A stretch of DNA of 64,000 bases from Pseudomonas costantinii (GTDB lineage: Bacteria > Pseudomonadota > Gammaproteobacteria > Pseudomonadales > Pseudomonadaceae), in the NCBI RefSeq assembly GCF_001870435.1, contig NZ_MDDR01000003.1, positions 1-64,000 on the forward strand, in the 5' to 3' direction. Below the pieces are notes generated by a model, which did not search any database, was not told where the DNA came from, and worked only from the letters and a program-made list of their open reading frames with translations. Of the stretch, positions 38,685-48,880 are shown piece after piece (the first letter of the stretch is position 1; every line of letters begins with the position of its first letter). The position numbers and the translations under genes are program-made.

Positions 38685-41600
38685 AAGGGAGCTTCAACTT
38701 ATCCGACTGGGCCCTCAAGCATCAGTCCTTCGTTTGGTACCTGATGTTCGTCGCGCTGCTGATGGGCGTGTTCTCGTACATGAACCTGGGCCGTGAGGAA
38801 GATCCCTCGTTCACCATCAAGACCATGGTGATTCAGACCCGCTGGCCGGGCGCGACCCAGGAAGAAACCCTCAAGCAGGTCACCGACCGCATCGAGAAAA
38901 AACTCGAAGAGCTGGACTCCCTCGACTACGTGAAAAGCTACACCCGGCCGGGTGAGTCCACGGTGTTTGTGTTCCTCAAGGACACCACCAGCGCCAAGGA
39001 CATTCCCGAGATCTGGTACCAGGTGCGCAAGAAGATCGACGATATTCGCGGCACCTTCCCCCAGGGGTTGCAGGGGCCGTCGTTTAACGATGAGTTCGGT
39101 GATGTGTTCGGCTCGGTGTACGCCTTTACCGGTGACGGCCTGTCGATGCGCCAACTGCGCGACTATGTAGAGCAGGTGCGCGCCGAGATTCGTTCGGTGC
39201 CGGGGCTGGGCAAGGTCGAGATGATCGGCCAGCAGGACGAAGTGATTTACCTGAACTTCTCCACGCGCAAACTCGCGGCACTGGGCATTGATCAGCGCCA
39301 AGTCGTACAAAGCCTGCAATCGCAAAACGCCGTGACCCCGGCCGGGGTGATCGAGGCCGGGCCGGAGCGGATTTCCGTGCGCACCTCGGGGCAGTTCGCT
39401 TCGGAGAAGGACCTGGCCAACGTCAACCTGCGGCTCAATGACCGTTTCTACCGGCTGGCAGATATCGCCGATATCAGCCGTGGCTACGTCGATCCTGCGC
39501 GGCCGCTGTTTCGCTTCAACGGTAAACCGGCGATCGGTCTGGCCATTGCCATGCAGAAGGGCGGCAATATCCAGTCGTTCGGCAAGGCTCTGCACGAACG
39601 CATGGACGAGCTGACGGCTGACCTGCCGGTGGGCGTCGGCGTGCACAAGGTTTCCGACCAGGCGGAGGTGGTGGAGGAGGCCGTCGGCGGCTTCACCAGC
39701 GCGCTGTTTGAAGCGGTGATCATCGTGCTGGTGGTGAGCTTTGTCAGCCTCGGCATGCGCGCCGGGTTGGTGGTGGCGTGCTCGATCCCGTTGGTGCTGG
39801 CGCTGGTGTTTGTGTTTATGGAGTACAGCGGCATCACCATGCAGCGCGTGTCGCTGGGCGCGCTGATCATCGCCCTCGGCTTGCTGGTGGACGATGCGAT
39901 GATCACGGTGGAGATGATGATCACGCGCCTGGAAAAAGGCGAAACCAAGGAGCAGGCCGCCACTTACGCCTACACCTCTACGGCGTTCCCGATGCTCACC
40001 GGTACGCTGGTGACCGTGGCCGGTTTCGTGCCGATCGGCCTCAACGCCAGTTCGGCGGGCGAATACACGTTCACCCTGTTCGCGGTGATTGCCGTGGCCA
40101 TGTTGGTGTCGTGGGTGGTGGCGGTGCTGTTTGCGCCGGTGATTGGCGTGCATATCCTCAGCGCCAACGTGAAGCCGCATGACGCCGAGCCTGGGCGCAT
40201 TGGCCGTGTGTTTAATGGCGGCATGCTCTGGGCCATGCGCAACCGCTGGTGGGCGATCGGCATCACCGTGGCGCTGTTTGTGGCGTCGGTGTTCTCCATG
40301 CAGTTTGTGCAGAACCAGTTCTTCCCGTCGTCGGACCGCCCGGAAATTCTGGTCGACCTCGACCTGCCGCAAAACGCTTCGATCAATGAAACCCGCAAAG
40401 TCGTCGATCGACTTGAAGCGATCATCAAGGACGACCCGGATATCGCGCGCTGGAGTACCTACATCGGCCAGGGCGCGATTCGTTTTTATCTGCCCCTCGA
40501 CCAGCAACTGGAAAACCCCTACTACGCGCAGCTGGTCATTGTGAGTAAGGGCCTGAAAGAGCGCGGCGCCTTGATTGAGCGTCTGCAAAAGCACCTGCGC
40601 GATGATTTTGTCGGCATTGGTGGCTTTGTGCAGCCGCTGGAAATGGGCCCACCGGTTGGGCGGCCGATTCAGTATCGCGTCTCCGGCAAAGACATCGACC
40701 AGGTACGCAAGCACGCCATCGAACTGGCGACCCTGCTCGATCAGAACACCCACATGGGCGAGATCATCTACGACTGGAACGAGCCGGGCAAAGTGCTGCG
40801 GGTCGACATTGCCCAGGACAAGGCGCGGCAACTGGGGCTGTCATCGGAAGACGTGGCGCAACTGATGAACAGCGTGGTCAGCGGCGCTTCGGTGACCCAG
40901 GTGCACGACGATATTTACCTGATCAACGTGGTCGGCCGTGCCGAAGATGCCGAGCGTGGTACGCCGGAAACCTTGCAGAACCTGCAGATCGTCACGCCCA
41001 ACGGCACCTCGATTCCGCTGCTGGCTTTTGCCACCGTGCGCTATGAATTGGAGCAGCCGCTGGTGTGGCGCCGTGACCGCAAACCGACCATCACCATCAA
41101 GGCCTCGGTGCGCGATGAGATGCAGCCCACCGACTTGGTGAAACAGCTGGCGCCGACCATTGAGAAATTCAGCGAGGGCCTGCCGGTGGGCTACAAGGTC
41201 GCCACTGGCGGTACCGTGGAAGAAAGCGGCAAGGCCCAGGGGCCTATCGCCAAGGTGGTGCCGCTGATGCTGTTTCTGATGGCCACGTTCCTGATGATTC
41301 AACTGCACAGCGTGCAGAAAATGTTCCTGGTGGCGAGTGTCGCGCCGTTGGGACTCATCGGCGTGGTGCTGGCGCTGATCCCGACGGGTACGCCCATGGG
41401 CTTTGTGGCGATCCTGGGTATTCTGGCGCTGATCGGCATCATCATCCGCAACTCGGTGATTCTGGTGACGCAGATCCATGAATTTGAGCTGGCGGGTTAC
41501 ACGCCGTGGGATGCCGTGGTGGAAGCCACCGAGCATCGGCGCCGGCCGATCCTGCTCACCGCAGCCGCAGCCAGCCTGGGCATGATCCCCATCGCCCGTG

Positions 41601-41734
41601 AAGTGTTCTGGGGGCCGATGGCTTACGCGATGATTGGCGGGATCATCATCGCGACCTTGCTGACGCTGCTGTTCCTGCCGGCGCTGTATGTGGCCTGGTA
41701 CAAGATTCGCGAGCCGAAAAAACAAGAGGTTTGA
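38681..41734 (+). CDS. triC: RND efflux pump TriC-like
   Basis: A 1017-aa inner-membrane proton antiporter with 12 helices and two large periplasmic loops. The proton relay pair Asp-Asp is present in LLVDDAMITVEMM (helix 4). The HAE1-type start is NLSDWALKHQSFVWYLM. Predicted to export hydrophobic toxicants such as triclosan with a separately encoded outer-membrane channel; no channel gene is adjacent. Confidence 0.92.
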   Translation: MKGSFNLSDWALKHQSFVWYLMFVALLMGVFSYMNLGREEDPSFTIKTMVIQTRWPGATQEETLKQVTDRIEKKLEELDSLDYVKSYTRPGESTVFVFLKDTTSAKDIPEIWYQVRKKIDDIRGTFPQGLQGPSFNDEFGDVFGSVYAFTGDGLSMRQLRDYVEQVRAEIRSVPGLGKVEMIGQQDEVIYLNFSTRKLAALGIDQRQVVQSLQSQNAVTPAGVIEAGPERISVRTSGQFASEKDLANVNLRLNDRFYRLADIADISRGYVDPARPLFRFNGKPAIGLAIAMQKGGNIQSFGKALHERMDELTADLPVGVGVHKVSDQAEVVEEAVGGFTSALFEAVIIVLVVSFVSLGMRAGLVVACSIPLVLALVFVFMEYSGITMQRVSLGALIIALGLLVDDAMITVEMMITRLEKGETKEQAATYAYTSTAFPMLTGTLVTVAGFVPIGLNASSAGEYTFTLFAVIAVAMLVSWVVAVLFAPVIGVHILSANVKPHDAEPGRIGRVFNGGMLWAMRNRWWAIGITVALFVASVFSMQFVQNQFFPSSDRPEILVDLDLPQNASINETRKVVDRLEAIIKDDPDIARWSTYIGQGAIRFYLPLDQQLENPYYAQLVIVSKGLKERGALIERLQKHLRDDFVGIGGFVQPLEMGPPVGRPIQYRVSGKDIDQVRKHAIELATLLDQNTHMGEIIYDWNEPGKVLRVDIAQDKARQLGLSSEDVAQLMNSVVSGASVTQVHDDIYLINVVGRAEDAERGTPETLQNLQIVTPNGTSIPLLAFATVRYELEQPLVWRRDRKPTITIKASVRDEMQPTDLVKQLAPTIEKFSEGLPVGYKVATGGTVEESGKAQGPIAKVVPLMLFLMATFLMIQLHSVQKMFLVASVAPLGLIGVVLALIPTGTPMGFVAILGILALIGIIIRNSVILVTQIHEFELAGYTPWDAVVEATEHRRRPILLTAAAASLGMIPIAREVFWGPMAYAMIGGIIIATLLTLLFLPALYVAWYKIREPKKQEV

Positions 41735-41741
41735 CCTGTTA

Positions 41742-41769
41742 AGCCTTCCTGCAAGGATGTGGGAAGGCT
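41742..41769 (+). terminator. Hairpin after triC
   Basis: Stem AGCCTTCC / GGAAGGCT with a 12-base loop, 8 bases after the triC stop codon and without a T tract. A weak terminator or mRNA-end structure. Confidence 0.35.
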
Positions 41770-41849
41770 CTTGGAAACACTTTCGAGACATTTTCCTGCC
41801 GCTATTTGTTTTACCCTCCGGGCCTGTTCCTGTTTGGAAGGCCTGCGTC

Positions 41850-44045
41850 ATGCGCTTTATTTTTCTGATATTTAGCCTGCTGCTTTCGCCTTTGGCCTTT
41901 GCCGATACGGTGTTGGAAAACGCCCTGTGGCGCGTCGACCTCGACCCCGCCACGCTGGCGCTGCGCGTCACGCCAGCCGGTGAGGCCTCGGTGCAGGCCT
42001 CCAACGGTATTACGGCGCATGCCGTCAGCGAACTGCAGGCCGCTGCTGAGCAGGCCACTTGGCAATGGGACAGCGGCGCCTATCGCCTGACCGCGCGCCT
42101 TGAGCAGCGCGACCTTCACCTGACTATCAATGCACGCGAGCCGGGCGAATTGCCCCTGCTGCATCAACCCGCCCAGGCCATGGGAAAAGGCTTGATCTGG
42201 CCCTTGGCCGAAGGGCATTACGTACCCGCAGGCAATACCGTGTGGAAGGCGTTTTTGCTGGAGCAGGGCGAGGTCAACACCACGCAGGACCTTAGCCTGC
42301 CGTTGTGGGGCGTGGATCACGGCAGCTTCACCTTGAGCTGGCTGCTGACCAACCCTTACAACAACCGTTTGCAGTGGCAGGCCGACGGTGAGGGGCTGGC
42401 GCTTTCCTTGGCCCATGAATTTACCCGTCTTGAACCTACGGCACCCATGACCCTCAGCCTGCACCTGGGCGGCGCCGACCCATTGGCCGGTGCCAAGCGT
42501 TATCTCCAGTGGCTGGTGGAGCAGGGCCGTTATGAACCGTTGGCAGACAAACTGCGGCAAACGCCCGAGGCTGAAAAACTGCTGGGCGCCAGCCATGTGT
42601 ATCTGTGGGGCAATGACCTGCTGGGGTTGGATGATGTGCGTGATTGGCCGCTGCTGCTCGAGCGCTTGCGCGGTCATGAACTCAAGGGTTTGTTGGATAA
42701 GGAAGCCGCAAAGGTCCTGGCGCAGACCACTGCGTTGAATCGCTATGAGCAGACCGTGTTGCTGCGCAGCCTCAACGCGGCGATCAACAAGAAGGCCCGA
42801 CAGGCTTGGCAAGTGGATGAACCGGACATGACACGCCTCGCCGCCCGCTACGGTGAGCTGCGCCATGAATTGTCTGTGGCGTTTGCGGGAGCTTTGAGCA
42901 ACACCCCTGAGGCCTGGGGCAGCACCCTGTCGGCCAAGACCGTTAAATCCCTCAAGGACGCCGGGCTCCAGCGTTTACTGCTGACCTTGGGCGAAGGCTG
43001 GGAAGGCGGCCTCTGGCACCCCGAGGCGATTCGCGCAGGTGTCGACGCGGGTTACCTGATGGCGCCCTACGACTCCTATGAAACCGCGTTATCCGCCACC
43101 GAAAACCCGGACTGGACCACCGCCCACCTGGGCAGCAAGGCCTATCGCAACTGCGCGATTGTGTTGAAAGACGGCAAGCTGAAAACCGGCTTCCAGCAAT
43201 CCGGTCACTACACCGACCCCCGCTGCGTACGGCCTTTGCTGGAAGCGCGGGTGCAAGCAGTCCAAGCCAGGGCGGGCTTTAACGCCTGGTTCCTTGATGC
43301 CTACGCCACCAGCATGGTTTTTGACAGCTACCGTGACGGCGCCCCAATGACCCAGGCGCAAAACGCCGAAGGCAATATCGATGCGTCCCGTTGGCTCAAT
43401 ACTGTGCTCAAGCTGCCCGCCGGTTCCGAGGACGGTAATGCCATCACCACCCAAGGCATCTTGTTCGCCCATGGCATGCAGACGCCGGTGATGGGTTGGG
43501 GCGACCGTGAAATGACCAAGGACAAGCAGTCGCCCTATTACGTAGGCAACTGGTACCCGCCGGAGCAGCCGACGGTGTTCTTCAAACCCGTTCCGTTGAA
43601 AGAACCGTTTCGCACGGTGTATTTCGAGCCGACGATGCGCCTGCCGCTTTACCAGACGGTGTTCCACGGTTCTGTGATTACCACCCACCACTGGCTGTTC
43701 GACAGCCTCAAACTGAGCAATGTGCAGGCTGAGAATGAGCTGACCCAATTGCTCTACAACGTGCCGCCGCTGTATCACCTGAGTGCCGCGACCCTCAAGC
43801 AGCGGTTGCCGGTGATCCAGCGCCAGGACGTTTTTTTCCGCCCGTTGCATCAGCGTTTGGCAACCCAGGCTATGACGGGGTTTCGTTGGCTGACGACGGA
43901 TCGGCAGGTGCAGGAGACCACGTTTGCCGATGGCACGCGGTTGGTGGCGAATTTTTCTGCAGAAGGAAGAGAGGGGTACGCTGGGCGCAGTGTGACGGCG
44001 TTGCTGGTGGGGCACAAACCTGTGGTGTATCAGGTGGATCAGTAG
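41850..44045 (+). CDS. Secreted glycoside-hydrolase-like protein
   Basis: A 731-aa protein with a clear signal peptide (RFIFLIFSLLLSPLAFA, cleavage near residue 19). A beta-rich N-terminal half is followed by a TIM-barrel-like centre with NAWFLDAYATSMVFDSY, whose Asp would fit a GH nucleophile. The overall pattern recalls GH101/DUF5696-type proteins, from memory. I start at ATG 41850 with GGAAGG upstream; the longer frame overlaps triC. No sugar-uptake genes are nearby, so the substrate is unknown. Confidence 0.7.
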   Translation: MRFIFLIFSLLLSPLAFADTVLENALWRVDLDPATLALRVTPAGEASVQASNGITAHAVSELQAAAEQATWQWDSGAYRLTARLEQRDLHLTINAREPGELPLLHQPAQAMGKGLIWPLAEGHYVPAGNTVWKAFLLEQGEVNTTQDLSLPLWGVDHGSFTLSWLLTNPYNNRLQWQADGEGLALSLAHEFTRLEPTAPMTLSLHLGGADPLAGAKRYLQWLVEQGRYEPLADKLRQTPEAEKLLGASHVYLWGNDLLGLDDVRDWPLLLERLRGHELKGLLDKEAAKVLAQTTALNRYEQTVLLRSLNAAINKKARQAWQVDEPDMTRLAARYGELRHELSVAFAGALSNTPEAWGSTLSAKTVKSLKDAGLQRLLLTLGEGWEGGLWHPEAIRAGVDAGYLMAPYDSYETALSATENPDWTTAHLGSKAYRNCAIVLKDGKLKTGFQQSGHYTDPRCVRPLLEARVQAVQARAGFNAWFLDAYATSMVFDSYRDGAPMTQAQNAEGNIDASRWLNTVLKLPAGSEDGNAITTQGILFAHGMQTPVMGWGDREMTKDKQSPYYVGNWYPPEQPTVFFKPVPLKEPFRTVYFEPTMRLPLYQTVFHGSVITTHHWLFDSLKLSNVQAENELTQLLYNVPPLYHLSAATLKQRLPVIQRQDVFFRPLHQRLATQAMTGFRWLTTDRQVQETTFADGTRLVANFSAEGREGYAGRSVTALLVGHKPVVYQVDQ

Positions 44046-44061
44046 CGCCGCGCAGGCCTCA

Positions 44062-44126
44062 ATCGCAGGCAAGCCAGCTCCCACACTTGGAATGCATTCC
44101 CCTGTGGGAGCTGGCTTGCCTGCGAT
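44062..44126. repeat. REP doublet
   Basis: ATCGCAGGCAAGCCAGCTCC and its inverse GGAGCTGGCTTGCCTGCGAT around a spacer of about 20 bases, between the convergent glycoside hydrolase and methyltransferase genes. Confidence 0.85.
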
Positions 44127-44150
44127 GGGGCCAGATCAGCCAACACATCT

Positions 44151-44777
44151 CTATGTTTTACGCCACACACTCGCCAACCAAGGCTGCTGCTCCCGTGGCA
44201 ACCCCGCTGGCCGATAGTAATGCTCCAACTCTACAAACCCGGCCGCTGTCAGCAGCGCCTGCCACGCCTCCAGGTCGTGATAAGACCCGTACCGGGGCCC
44301 ATTCCACCCTTCCTGATTCTCACCCCGCGGATTGGAGCTGAACAACACGCCCCCCGGCTTCAACGCCCCATGCAGCTGTTTCAGCACACGCGGCAATTCC
44401 TGCTTGGGAATATGAAACAGCACCGCGTTGGCAAATACCCCGTCAAAGCGCTCGGGAGGCAGGTCCAGCTTCAGGAAGTCCTGCTGCAATACCTCACAAC
44501 CGCTGTCCTCGCGTGCCATCTGCGCAAACCGTTCGGAGCCATCCAGCCCCACGGCGATATGCCCCATACGGGTAAACGTCTGCAAATCCCGCCCAGGCCC
44601 GCAGCCAAAATCCAATACGGTAAACGGCGCTGTACCCTGGATATGCCGCAGCAATGCGTCGATGTTCTGGCTCACATCGTGATCGCGGGTGCCTTCACGG
44701 AAATCCTCGGCCACCTTGTTGTAGTGGCCGAGGGTGGTGGAGGTGATCTGGTTGAGGTCGTCGGGCTTGAGAGTCAT
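44151..44777 (-). CDS. Class I SAM-dependent methyltransferase
   Basis: A 208-aa cytoplasmic methyltransferase. The SAM site motif I VLDFGCGPGRDL is near residue 55, motif II GLDGSERFAQMA near 78, and motif IV FDGVFANAVLFHIP near 110. Methyltransf_11/25 family; substrate unknown. It lies 39 bases downstream of metI on the same strand and may be cotranscribed with metQNI. Confidence 0.88.
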   Translation of the reverse strand: MTLKPDDLNQITSTTLGHYNKVAEDFREGTRDHDVSQNIDALLRHIQGTAPFTVLDFGCGPGRDLQTFTRMGHIAVGLDGSERFAQMAREDSGCEVLQQDFLKLDLPPERFDGVFANAVLFHIPKQELPRVLKQLHGALKPGGVLFSSNPRGENQEGWNGPRYGSYHDLEAWQALLTAAGFVELEHYYRPAGLPREQQPWLASVWRKT

Positions 44778-44816
44778 GGCGGGTATTACCGGGCGCTGAG
44801 ATGGCCCGACTATACC

Positions 44817-45461
44817 TCACCGCTTGTTCAGCACCCGCGCCAACCGATCGCCGCCCAACTGAATCACCGCCACCAGAATCACCAGTAGCACGATCACGGT
44901 CAGCATGATCTGCGTATCAAACCGCTGATAGCCGTACCGGTACGCAATATCCCCCAAACCACCCGCGCCAATCGCCCCGGCCATGGCCGACGAGTTGATC
45001 ATGGTTACCAGGGTGATGGTGAACCCGCCCACAATCCCCGGCAGCGCTTCCGGCAACAACACGTGCCAGATGATGTGCCAGCGGCGGCAGCCCATGGCCT
45101 GCGCGGCTTCGATCAAACCGTGGTCGACCTCGCGCAGACTCACTTCTGCGATGCGCGCAAAGAATGGCGTAGCGGCGATGGTCAGCGGCACCACAGCAGC
45201 CCACACGCCATAGGTGGTACCGACGATCAGCCGGGTAAATGGGATCAGTGCCACCATCAGAATCAGAAACGGAATCGAGCGGAACAGGTTCACAAACGCG
45301 CCCAGCACGCGGTTCAGCGCCGGTGCCTGGTAGATGCCGCCCTTGTCGCTGGTGACCAAAAACACCGCCAACGGAATCCCCACCAGCAACGCGATCAGCG
45401 ATGACACACCGACCATCAACAAGGTGTCGATGGCGCCCTGCAATAAACGATCAAACCACAT
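44817..45461 (-). CDS. metI: D-methionine ABC permease MetI
   Basis: A 214-aa permease with about five helices, the motif [19 protein letters not shown] and the loop [21 protein letters not shown] start at the ATG before WFDRLLQG; it overlaps the metN 3' end by 11 bases. Forms the channel with MetN and MetQ. Confidence 0.93.
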   Translation of the reverse strand: MWFDRLLQGAIDTLLMVGVSSLIALLVGIPLAVFLVTSDKGGIYQAPALNRVLGAFVNLFRSIPFLILMVALIPFTRLIVGTTYGVWAAVVPLTIAATPFFARIAEVSLREVDHGLIEAAQAMGCRRWHIIWHVLLPEALPGIVGGFTITLVTMINSSAMAGAIGAGGLGDIAYRYGYQRFDTQIMLTVIVLLVILVAVIQLGGDRLARVLNKR

Positions 45462-46566
45462 AGCCCAGCACCTCCACGTTTTGCGCCCAGCGCGCGGCGC
45501 GCTTGCACAGGTCTTCGGCGTCGTGAGGAGAGCCATTCACCGCCAGCAGCAGTTGCCCCAGCGCATGCCCCTGAATCCGTTCCACACCACCCTGCAGCAA
45601 GCGCACGCGACCGCCCAGGGCTCTGAACAGCGCGGCCAGGTCCGGTTCATCGGTGTCGCTGCCGGTGAACTTCAAGCGCAGCACCACTGACGCCTCAGAT
45701 GATGAGGGCAGGGCCTGCAAGCGGCTTTGCAATTCTTCCGGCAAGCCATGTTGCAGCGGCGCCAGCAGTGTTTTGCTGACGTCGTGCTGCGGGTTGCCAA
45801 ACACTTGCCACACCGGGCCTTGCTCGACGATGCGCCCGTGTTCGAGCACCACGACGCGGTCGCAGATGTCGCGAATCACGGCCATCTCATGGGTGATCAA
45901 CACGATGGTCAGGCCCAGACGCTTGTTGATCTCACGCAGCAGGCCGAGGATCGATTGCGTGGTCTCCGGGTCGAGGGCCGAGGTGGCCTCGTCGCACAGC
46001 AGAATCTCGGGGTCGTGCACCAGCGAGCGGGCGATGCCCACGCGCTGTTTTTGCCCGCCGGAAAGCTGCGCCGGGTAGGCCTTGTGCTTGTCCTGCAACC
46101 CTACCAATTCCAGCAGCTCGCGTACTTTTTGTTCACGCTGCGGCTTGGGCACGCCGGCGACTTTGAGCGGCAACTCGACGTTCTGCCACACAGTCTTGGC
46201 CGACATCAAATTGAAGTGCTGGAAGATCATGCCGATGCGCCGACGCAGTGCCACCAGACGGTCTTCGTCGAAGTCGCCGATGTCCACCTGATCGATCAGC
46301 ACACGCCCGCTGCTGGGTTGCTCAAGGCGGTTGATGGTGCGGATCAGCGAAGACTTACCGGCGCCGCTGCGGCCGATGATGCCGAACACTTCGCCGCGCT
46401 GGATCGCCAGGTCAATGCCTTGCAATGCATGCACGGTGCCGTCGTAGGTCTTGCCCAGGTTGATAAAGCGCACGTGGGCGCGGTTCAAATCAGGGTGCAG
46501 TTCTGTCTGCTCGGCGTCCCTGGGCGCTAAGCCCAGGTCGCGCAGTTGAGAGTTGGCGGCGCTCAT
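45451..46566 (-). CDS. metN: D-methionine ABC ATPase MetN
   Basis: A 371-aa ATPase. Walker A GRSGAGKS is near residue 66, signature LSGGQKQR near 168, Walker [14 protein letters not shown] near 188. The C-terminal NIL-type domain (about 285-365) mediates trans-inhibition by methionine in E. coli MetN. The N-terminus has about 28 extra residues before the ATPase fold. It follows metQ after 2 bases. Confidence 0.94.
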   Translation of the reverse strand: MSAANSQLRDLGLAPRDAEQTELHPDLNRAHVRFINLGKTYDGTVHALQGIDLAIQRGEVFGIIGRSGAGKSSLIRTINRLEQPSSGRVLIDQVDIGDFDEDRLVALRRRIGMIFQHFNLMSAKTVWQNVELPLKVAGVPKPQREQKVRELLELVGLQDKHKAYPAQLSGGQKQRVGIARSLVHDPEILLCDEATSALDPETTQSILGLLREINKRLGLTIVLITHEMAVIRDICDRVVVLEHGRIVEQGPVWQVFGNPQHDVSKTLLAPLQHGLPEELQSRLQALPSSSEASVVLRLKFTGSDTDEPDLAALFRALGGRVRLLQGGVERIQGHALGQLLLAVNGSPHDAEDLCKRAARWAQNVEVLGYVV

Positions 46567-46568
46567 GC

Positions 46569-47378
46569 TTAGCCTTCCCAGCCGACTTGGTAGAGTTTGC
46601 CGAGGGATTTATCCAGGGCGGCGCGTACCACCGGCGAATGCTGGTAGATGTCGACGAACTTGATCACGCGCGGGTCGGTTTTGCTTTTCGGCTGGATCAC
46701 AAACTGGATCACGTATTCCGGGTGGTCGAGGCCGTCGAACAGCAACGCCGACTCTGCATCGAAGGTCTTGGACAGGCGGATATACGCCGGGTAGCCCTGC
46801 ACCAGGTCGGCGTCGTCATAGGCGCGTACCAGTTGCACGGCCTCGACTTGCAGAATCTTGATCTTCTTCGGGTTGCTGACGATGTCTTCTTCGGTGGCCT
46901 TGTAGCCCACGCCAGGCTTGAGGGTGATCAAACCGGCCTTGGCCAGCAGTTGCAGACCGCGGCCGCTGTTGATCGGGTCGTTGGCAATCGCCACGCTGGC
47001 GCCTTGAGGCAGGTCGTTGAGGCTTTTGAACTTCTTCGAGTACAGGCCAACGTTGTTGATGATGCCCGGCGCGTACGGCACCAGGTTGAAACCTGCGGCA
47101 GCTTTAGCGTTTTCCAGGAATGGGATGTGCTGGAAGTAGTTCACGTCGATGTCGCCGGCGGCCAGGCTGACGTTCGGTGCGATCCAGTCGGTGAACTCCA
47201 CCAGTTCAACTTTCAGGCCTTGCTTGCCCGCTTCTGCAACGGCGGCTTCGAGGGGAATCGCGAAGGCGGCGGTGGTGCCGATTTTCAGTGGCGCGTCGGC
47301 GGCGAACACCGCCGAGCTGAATAAACCAAAAGCCAGGGCCAGTGCTTTGACTGGGTGGGTGAGTAGTGTCTTTTTCAT
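46569..47378 (-). CDS. metQ: D-methionine-binding protein MetQ
   Basis: A 269-aa NlpA-family binding protein with a signal peptide ending at [10 protein letters not shown] (about residue 27) and no lipobox. Motifs: [12 protein letters not shown] and [15 protein letters not shown] start at the ATG before KKTLLTHP. First gene of metQNI; upstream lies a four-hairpin repeat. Confidence 0.93.
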   Translation of the reverse strand: MKKTLLTHPVKALALAFGLFSSAVFAADAPLKIGTTAAFAIPLEAAVAEAGKQGLKVELVEFTDWIAPNVSLAAGDIDVNYFQHIPFLENAKAAAGFNLVPYAPGIINNVGLYSKKFKSLNDLPQGASVAIANDPINSGRGLQLLAKAGLITLKPGVGYKATEEDIVSNPKKIKILQVEAVQLVRAYDDADLVQGYPAYIRLSKTFDAESALLFDGLDHPEYVIQFVIQPKSKTDPRVIKFVDIYQHSPVVRAALDKSLGKLYQVGWEG

Positions 47379-47418
47379 AATGGGTTTCCAGTCATAAGGT
47401 GTAGGTTTCAACCACTGA

Positions 47419-47525
47419 GATCGTTCCCATGCTCCGCGTGGGAATGCCTCTCTGGACGCTCTGCGTCCGCTCTTGGGACGCGGATCGTCCCGGGCTGCAT
47501 TCCCACGCAGAGCGTGGGAACGATC
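47419..47525. repeat. Four-hairpin GATC-ended repeat, copy 3
   Basis: Starts GATCGTTCCCATGC and ends GCGTGGGAACGATC, with internal GGACGCTCTGCGTCC and GGACGCGGATCGTCC. It lies between metQ and the 3' end of the monooxygenase gene, whose stop codon is 2 bases outside it. It occupies what should be the metQ promoter region. Confidence 0.85.
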
Positions 47526-47527
47526 AG

Positions 47528-48880
47528 TTAGTGTCGGTAGGTGGAGCCGGTGTGTTGTTCGGGTAGGCGGGCGCTGTTGTGGAAGACTTTTTCGCGCAAC
47601 GTGCCGGTGTCATAGGCGGTCTTATACGACCCACGCTTTTGCAACTCCGGCACCACCAGATCGATGAAGTCCACATAGCTTTCCGGCGTGACAATCCGCG
47701 TCAGGTTGAAACCATCCAGCCCTGTTTCGCTGATCCACGACTCCAGTTCATCAGCCACCTGCTCAGGCGAGCCGACCAGGGTGATGTAGCGACCACCGAG
47801 GGCGTGCTGCTCGAGCAATTTGCGCCGGGTCCAGTCGTTGTTTTGCAGGTTCTTGGTGGCCGACTGGATCGCGTTGCTCTTCACGTACTGGATCGGTTCG
47901 TCCAGTTCGTACTGGGCAAAGTCGATCGCCGTGGACGCCGAGAAATGCGCTACACCTGCTTCCGGGCTGGCGTAGTTCAGGTACTCGGCGTGCTTGGCCC
48001 AGGCGAGCTCTTCGGTGGCGCCCACGATCACGTTGAGGCCCATGAACACCTTGATGTCATCCGGGTTGCGCCCGGCTTCCACGGCGCTGGCGCGCACCTT
48101 GTCCACCTGGACTTTAGTGGCGGCCTTGTTCTGTCCGCTGATAAACACGCACTCGGCATGCCGCCCGGCGAACAGCAAACCACGGTCTGAACTGCCGGCC
48201 TGGAACAGCACCGGCGTACGCTGCGGCGACGGTTCACACAGGTGATAACCCTCCACTTGGTAGAACTCGCCGTGGTGCTCAACCTTGTGCACCTTGCCCG
48301 GCTGCGCATAGACCCGTGCTTGTGGGTCGTTGACCACCGCGTCGTCTTCCCAACTGCCTTCCCAGAGTTTGTACAGCACCTCCAGGTATTCATCGGCCTG
48401 GTCATAACGGCGGTCATGCTCGACCTGCTCGGTGAGGCCCATGGCCTTGGCGGCGCTGTCGAGGTAGCCGGTGACGATGTTCCAGCCCACCCGGCCCCGG
48501 CTCAGGTGGTCGAGTGTGGACATGCGCCGGGCGAACAGATAGGGCGGCTCGTAGGTGAGGTTGGCGGTGAGGCCAAAGCCGAGGTTCTTGGTGACGGCAG
48601 CCATTGCCGACACCAGCAGCAACGGGTCATTGACCGGCAACTGGATCGACTCCTTGAGCGGTACGTCGATGGAGTTTTGATAGACGTCGTACACACCGAC
48701 GATGTCGGCGATGAACAAGCCGTCGAATAGTCCACGCTCCAGTGTTTTCGCCAAATCAGTCCAGTACTCAATGCTCTTGTACTGGGTGGATGTATCCCGT
48801 GGATGCGTCCACAGGCCGTGGTTGATATGCCCGATGCAGTTCATGTTGAAGGCATTGAGCAGGATCTTTTTCTTGGCCAT
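47528..48880 (-). CDS. NtaA/SnaA/DmoA-type FMN-dependent monooxygenase
   Basis: A 450-aa bacterial-luciferase-fold monooxygenase that uses reduced FMN from a separate reductase. The start ILLNAFNMNCIGHINHGLW and YWTDLAKTLERGLFDGLFIAD are characteristic of the nitrilotriacetate/dimethylsulfide branch rather than SsuD. It abuts the SfnB-like gene (stop and start adjacent) and precedes metQNI, suggesting oxidation of an organosulfur compound. No flavin reductase is nearby. Confidence 0.88.
   Translation of the reverse strand: MAKKKILLNAFNMNCIGHINHGLWTHPRDTSTQYKSIEYWTDLAKTLERGLFDGLFIADIVGVYDVYQNSIDVPLKESIQLPVNDPLLLVSAMAAVTKNLGFGLTANLTYEPPYLFARRMSTLDHLSRGRVGWNIVTGYLDSAAKAMGLTEQVEHDRRYDQADEYLEVLYKLWEGSWEDDAVVNDPQARVYAQPGKVHKVEHHGEFYQVEGYHLCEPSPQRTPVLFQAGSSDRGLLFAGRHAECVFISGQNKAATKVQVDKVRASAVEAGRNPDDIKVFMGLNVIVGATEELAWAKHAEYLNYASPEAGVAHFSASTAIDFAQYELDEPIQYVKSNAIQSATKNLQNNDWTRRKLLEQHALGGRYITLVGSPEQVADELESWISETGLDGFNLTRIVTPESYVDFIDLVVPELQKRGSYKTAYDTGTLREKVFHNSARLPEQHTGSTYRH

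Noticed and set aside
38699-40831. Long open frame (710 codons) antisense to the RND pump gene
   Set aside because: Composition is His/Gln/Arg-rich as expected for a shadow of a GC-rich coding strand; no domain, ribosome site or family is visible, and the sense gene is full length.
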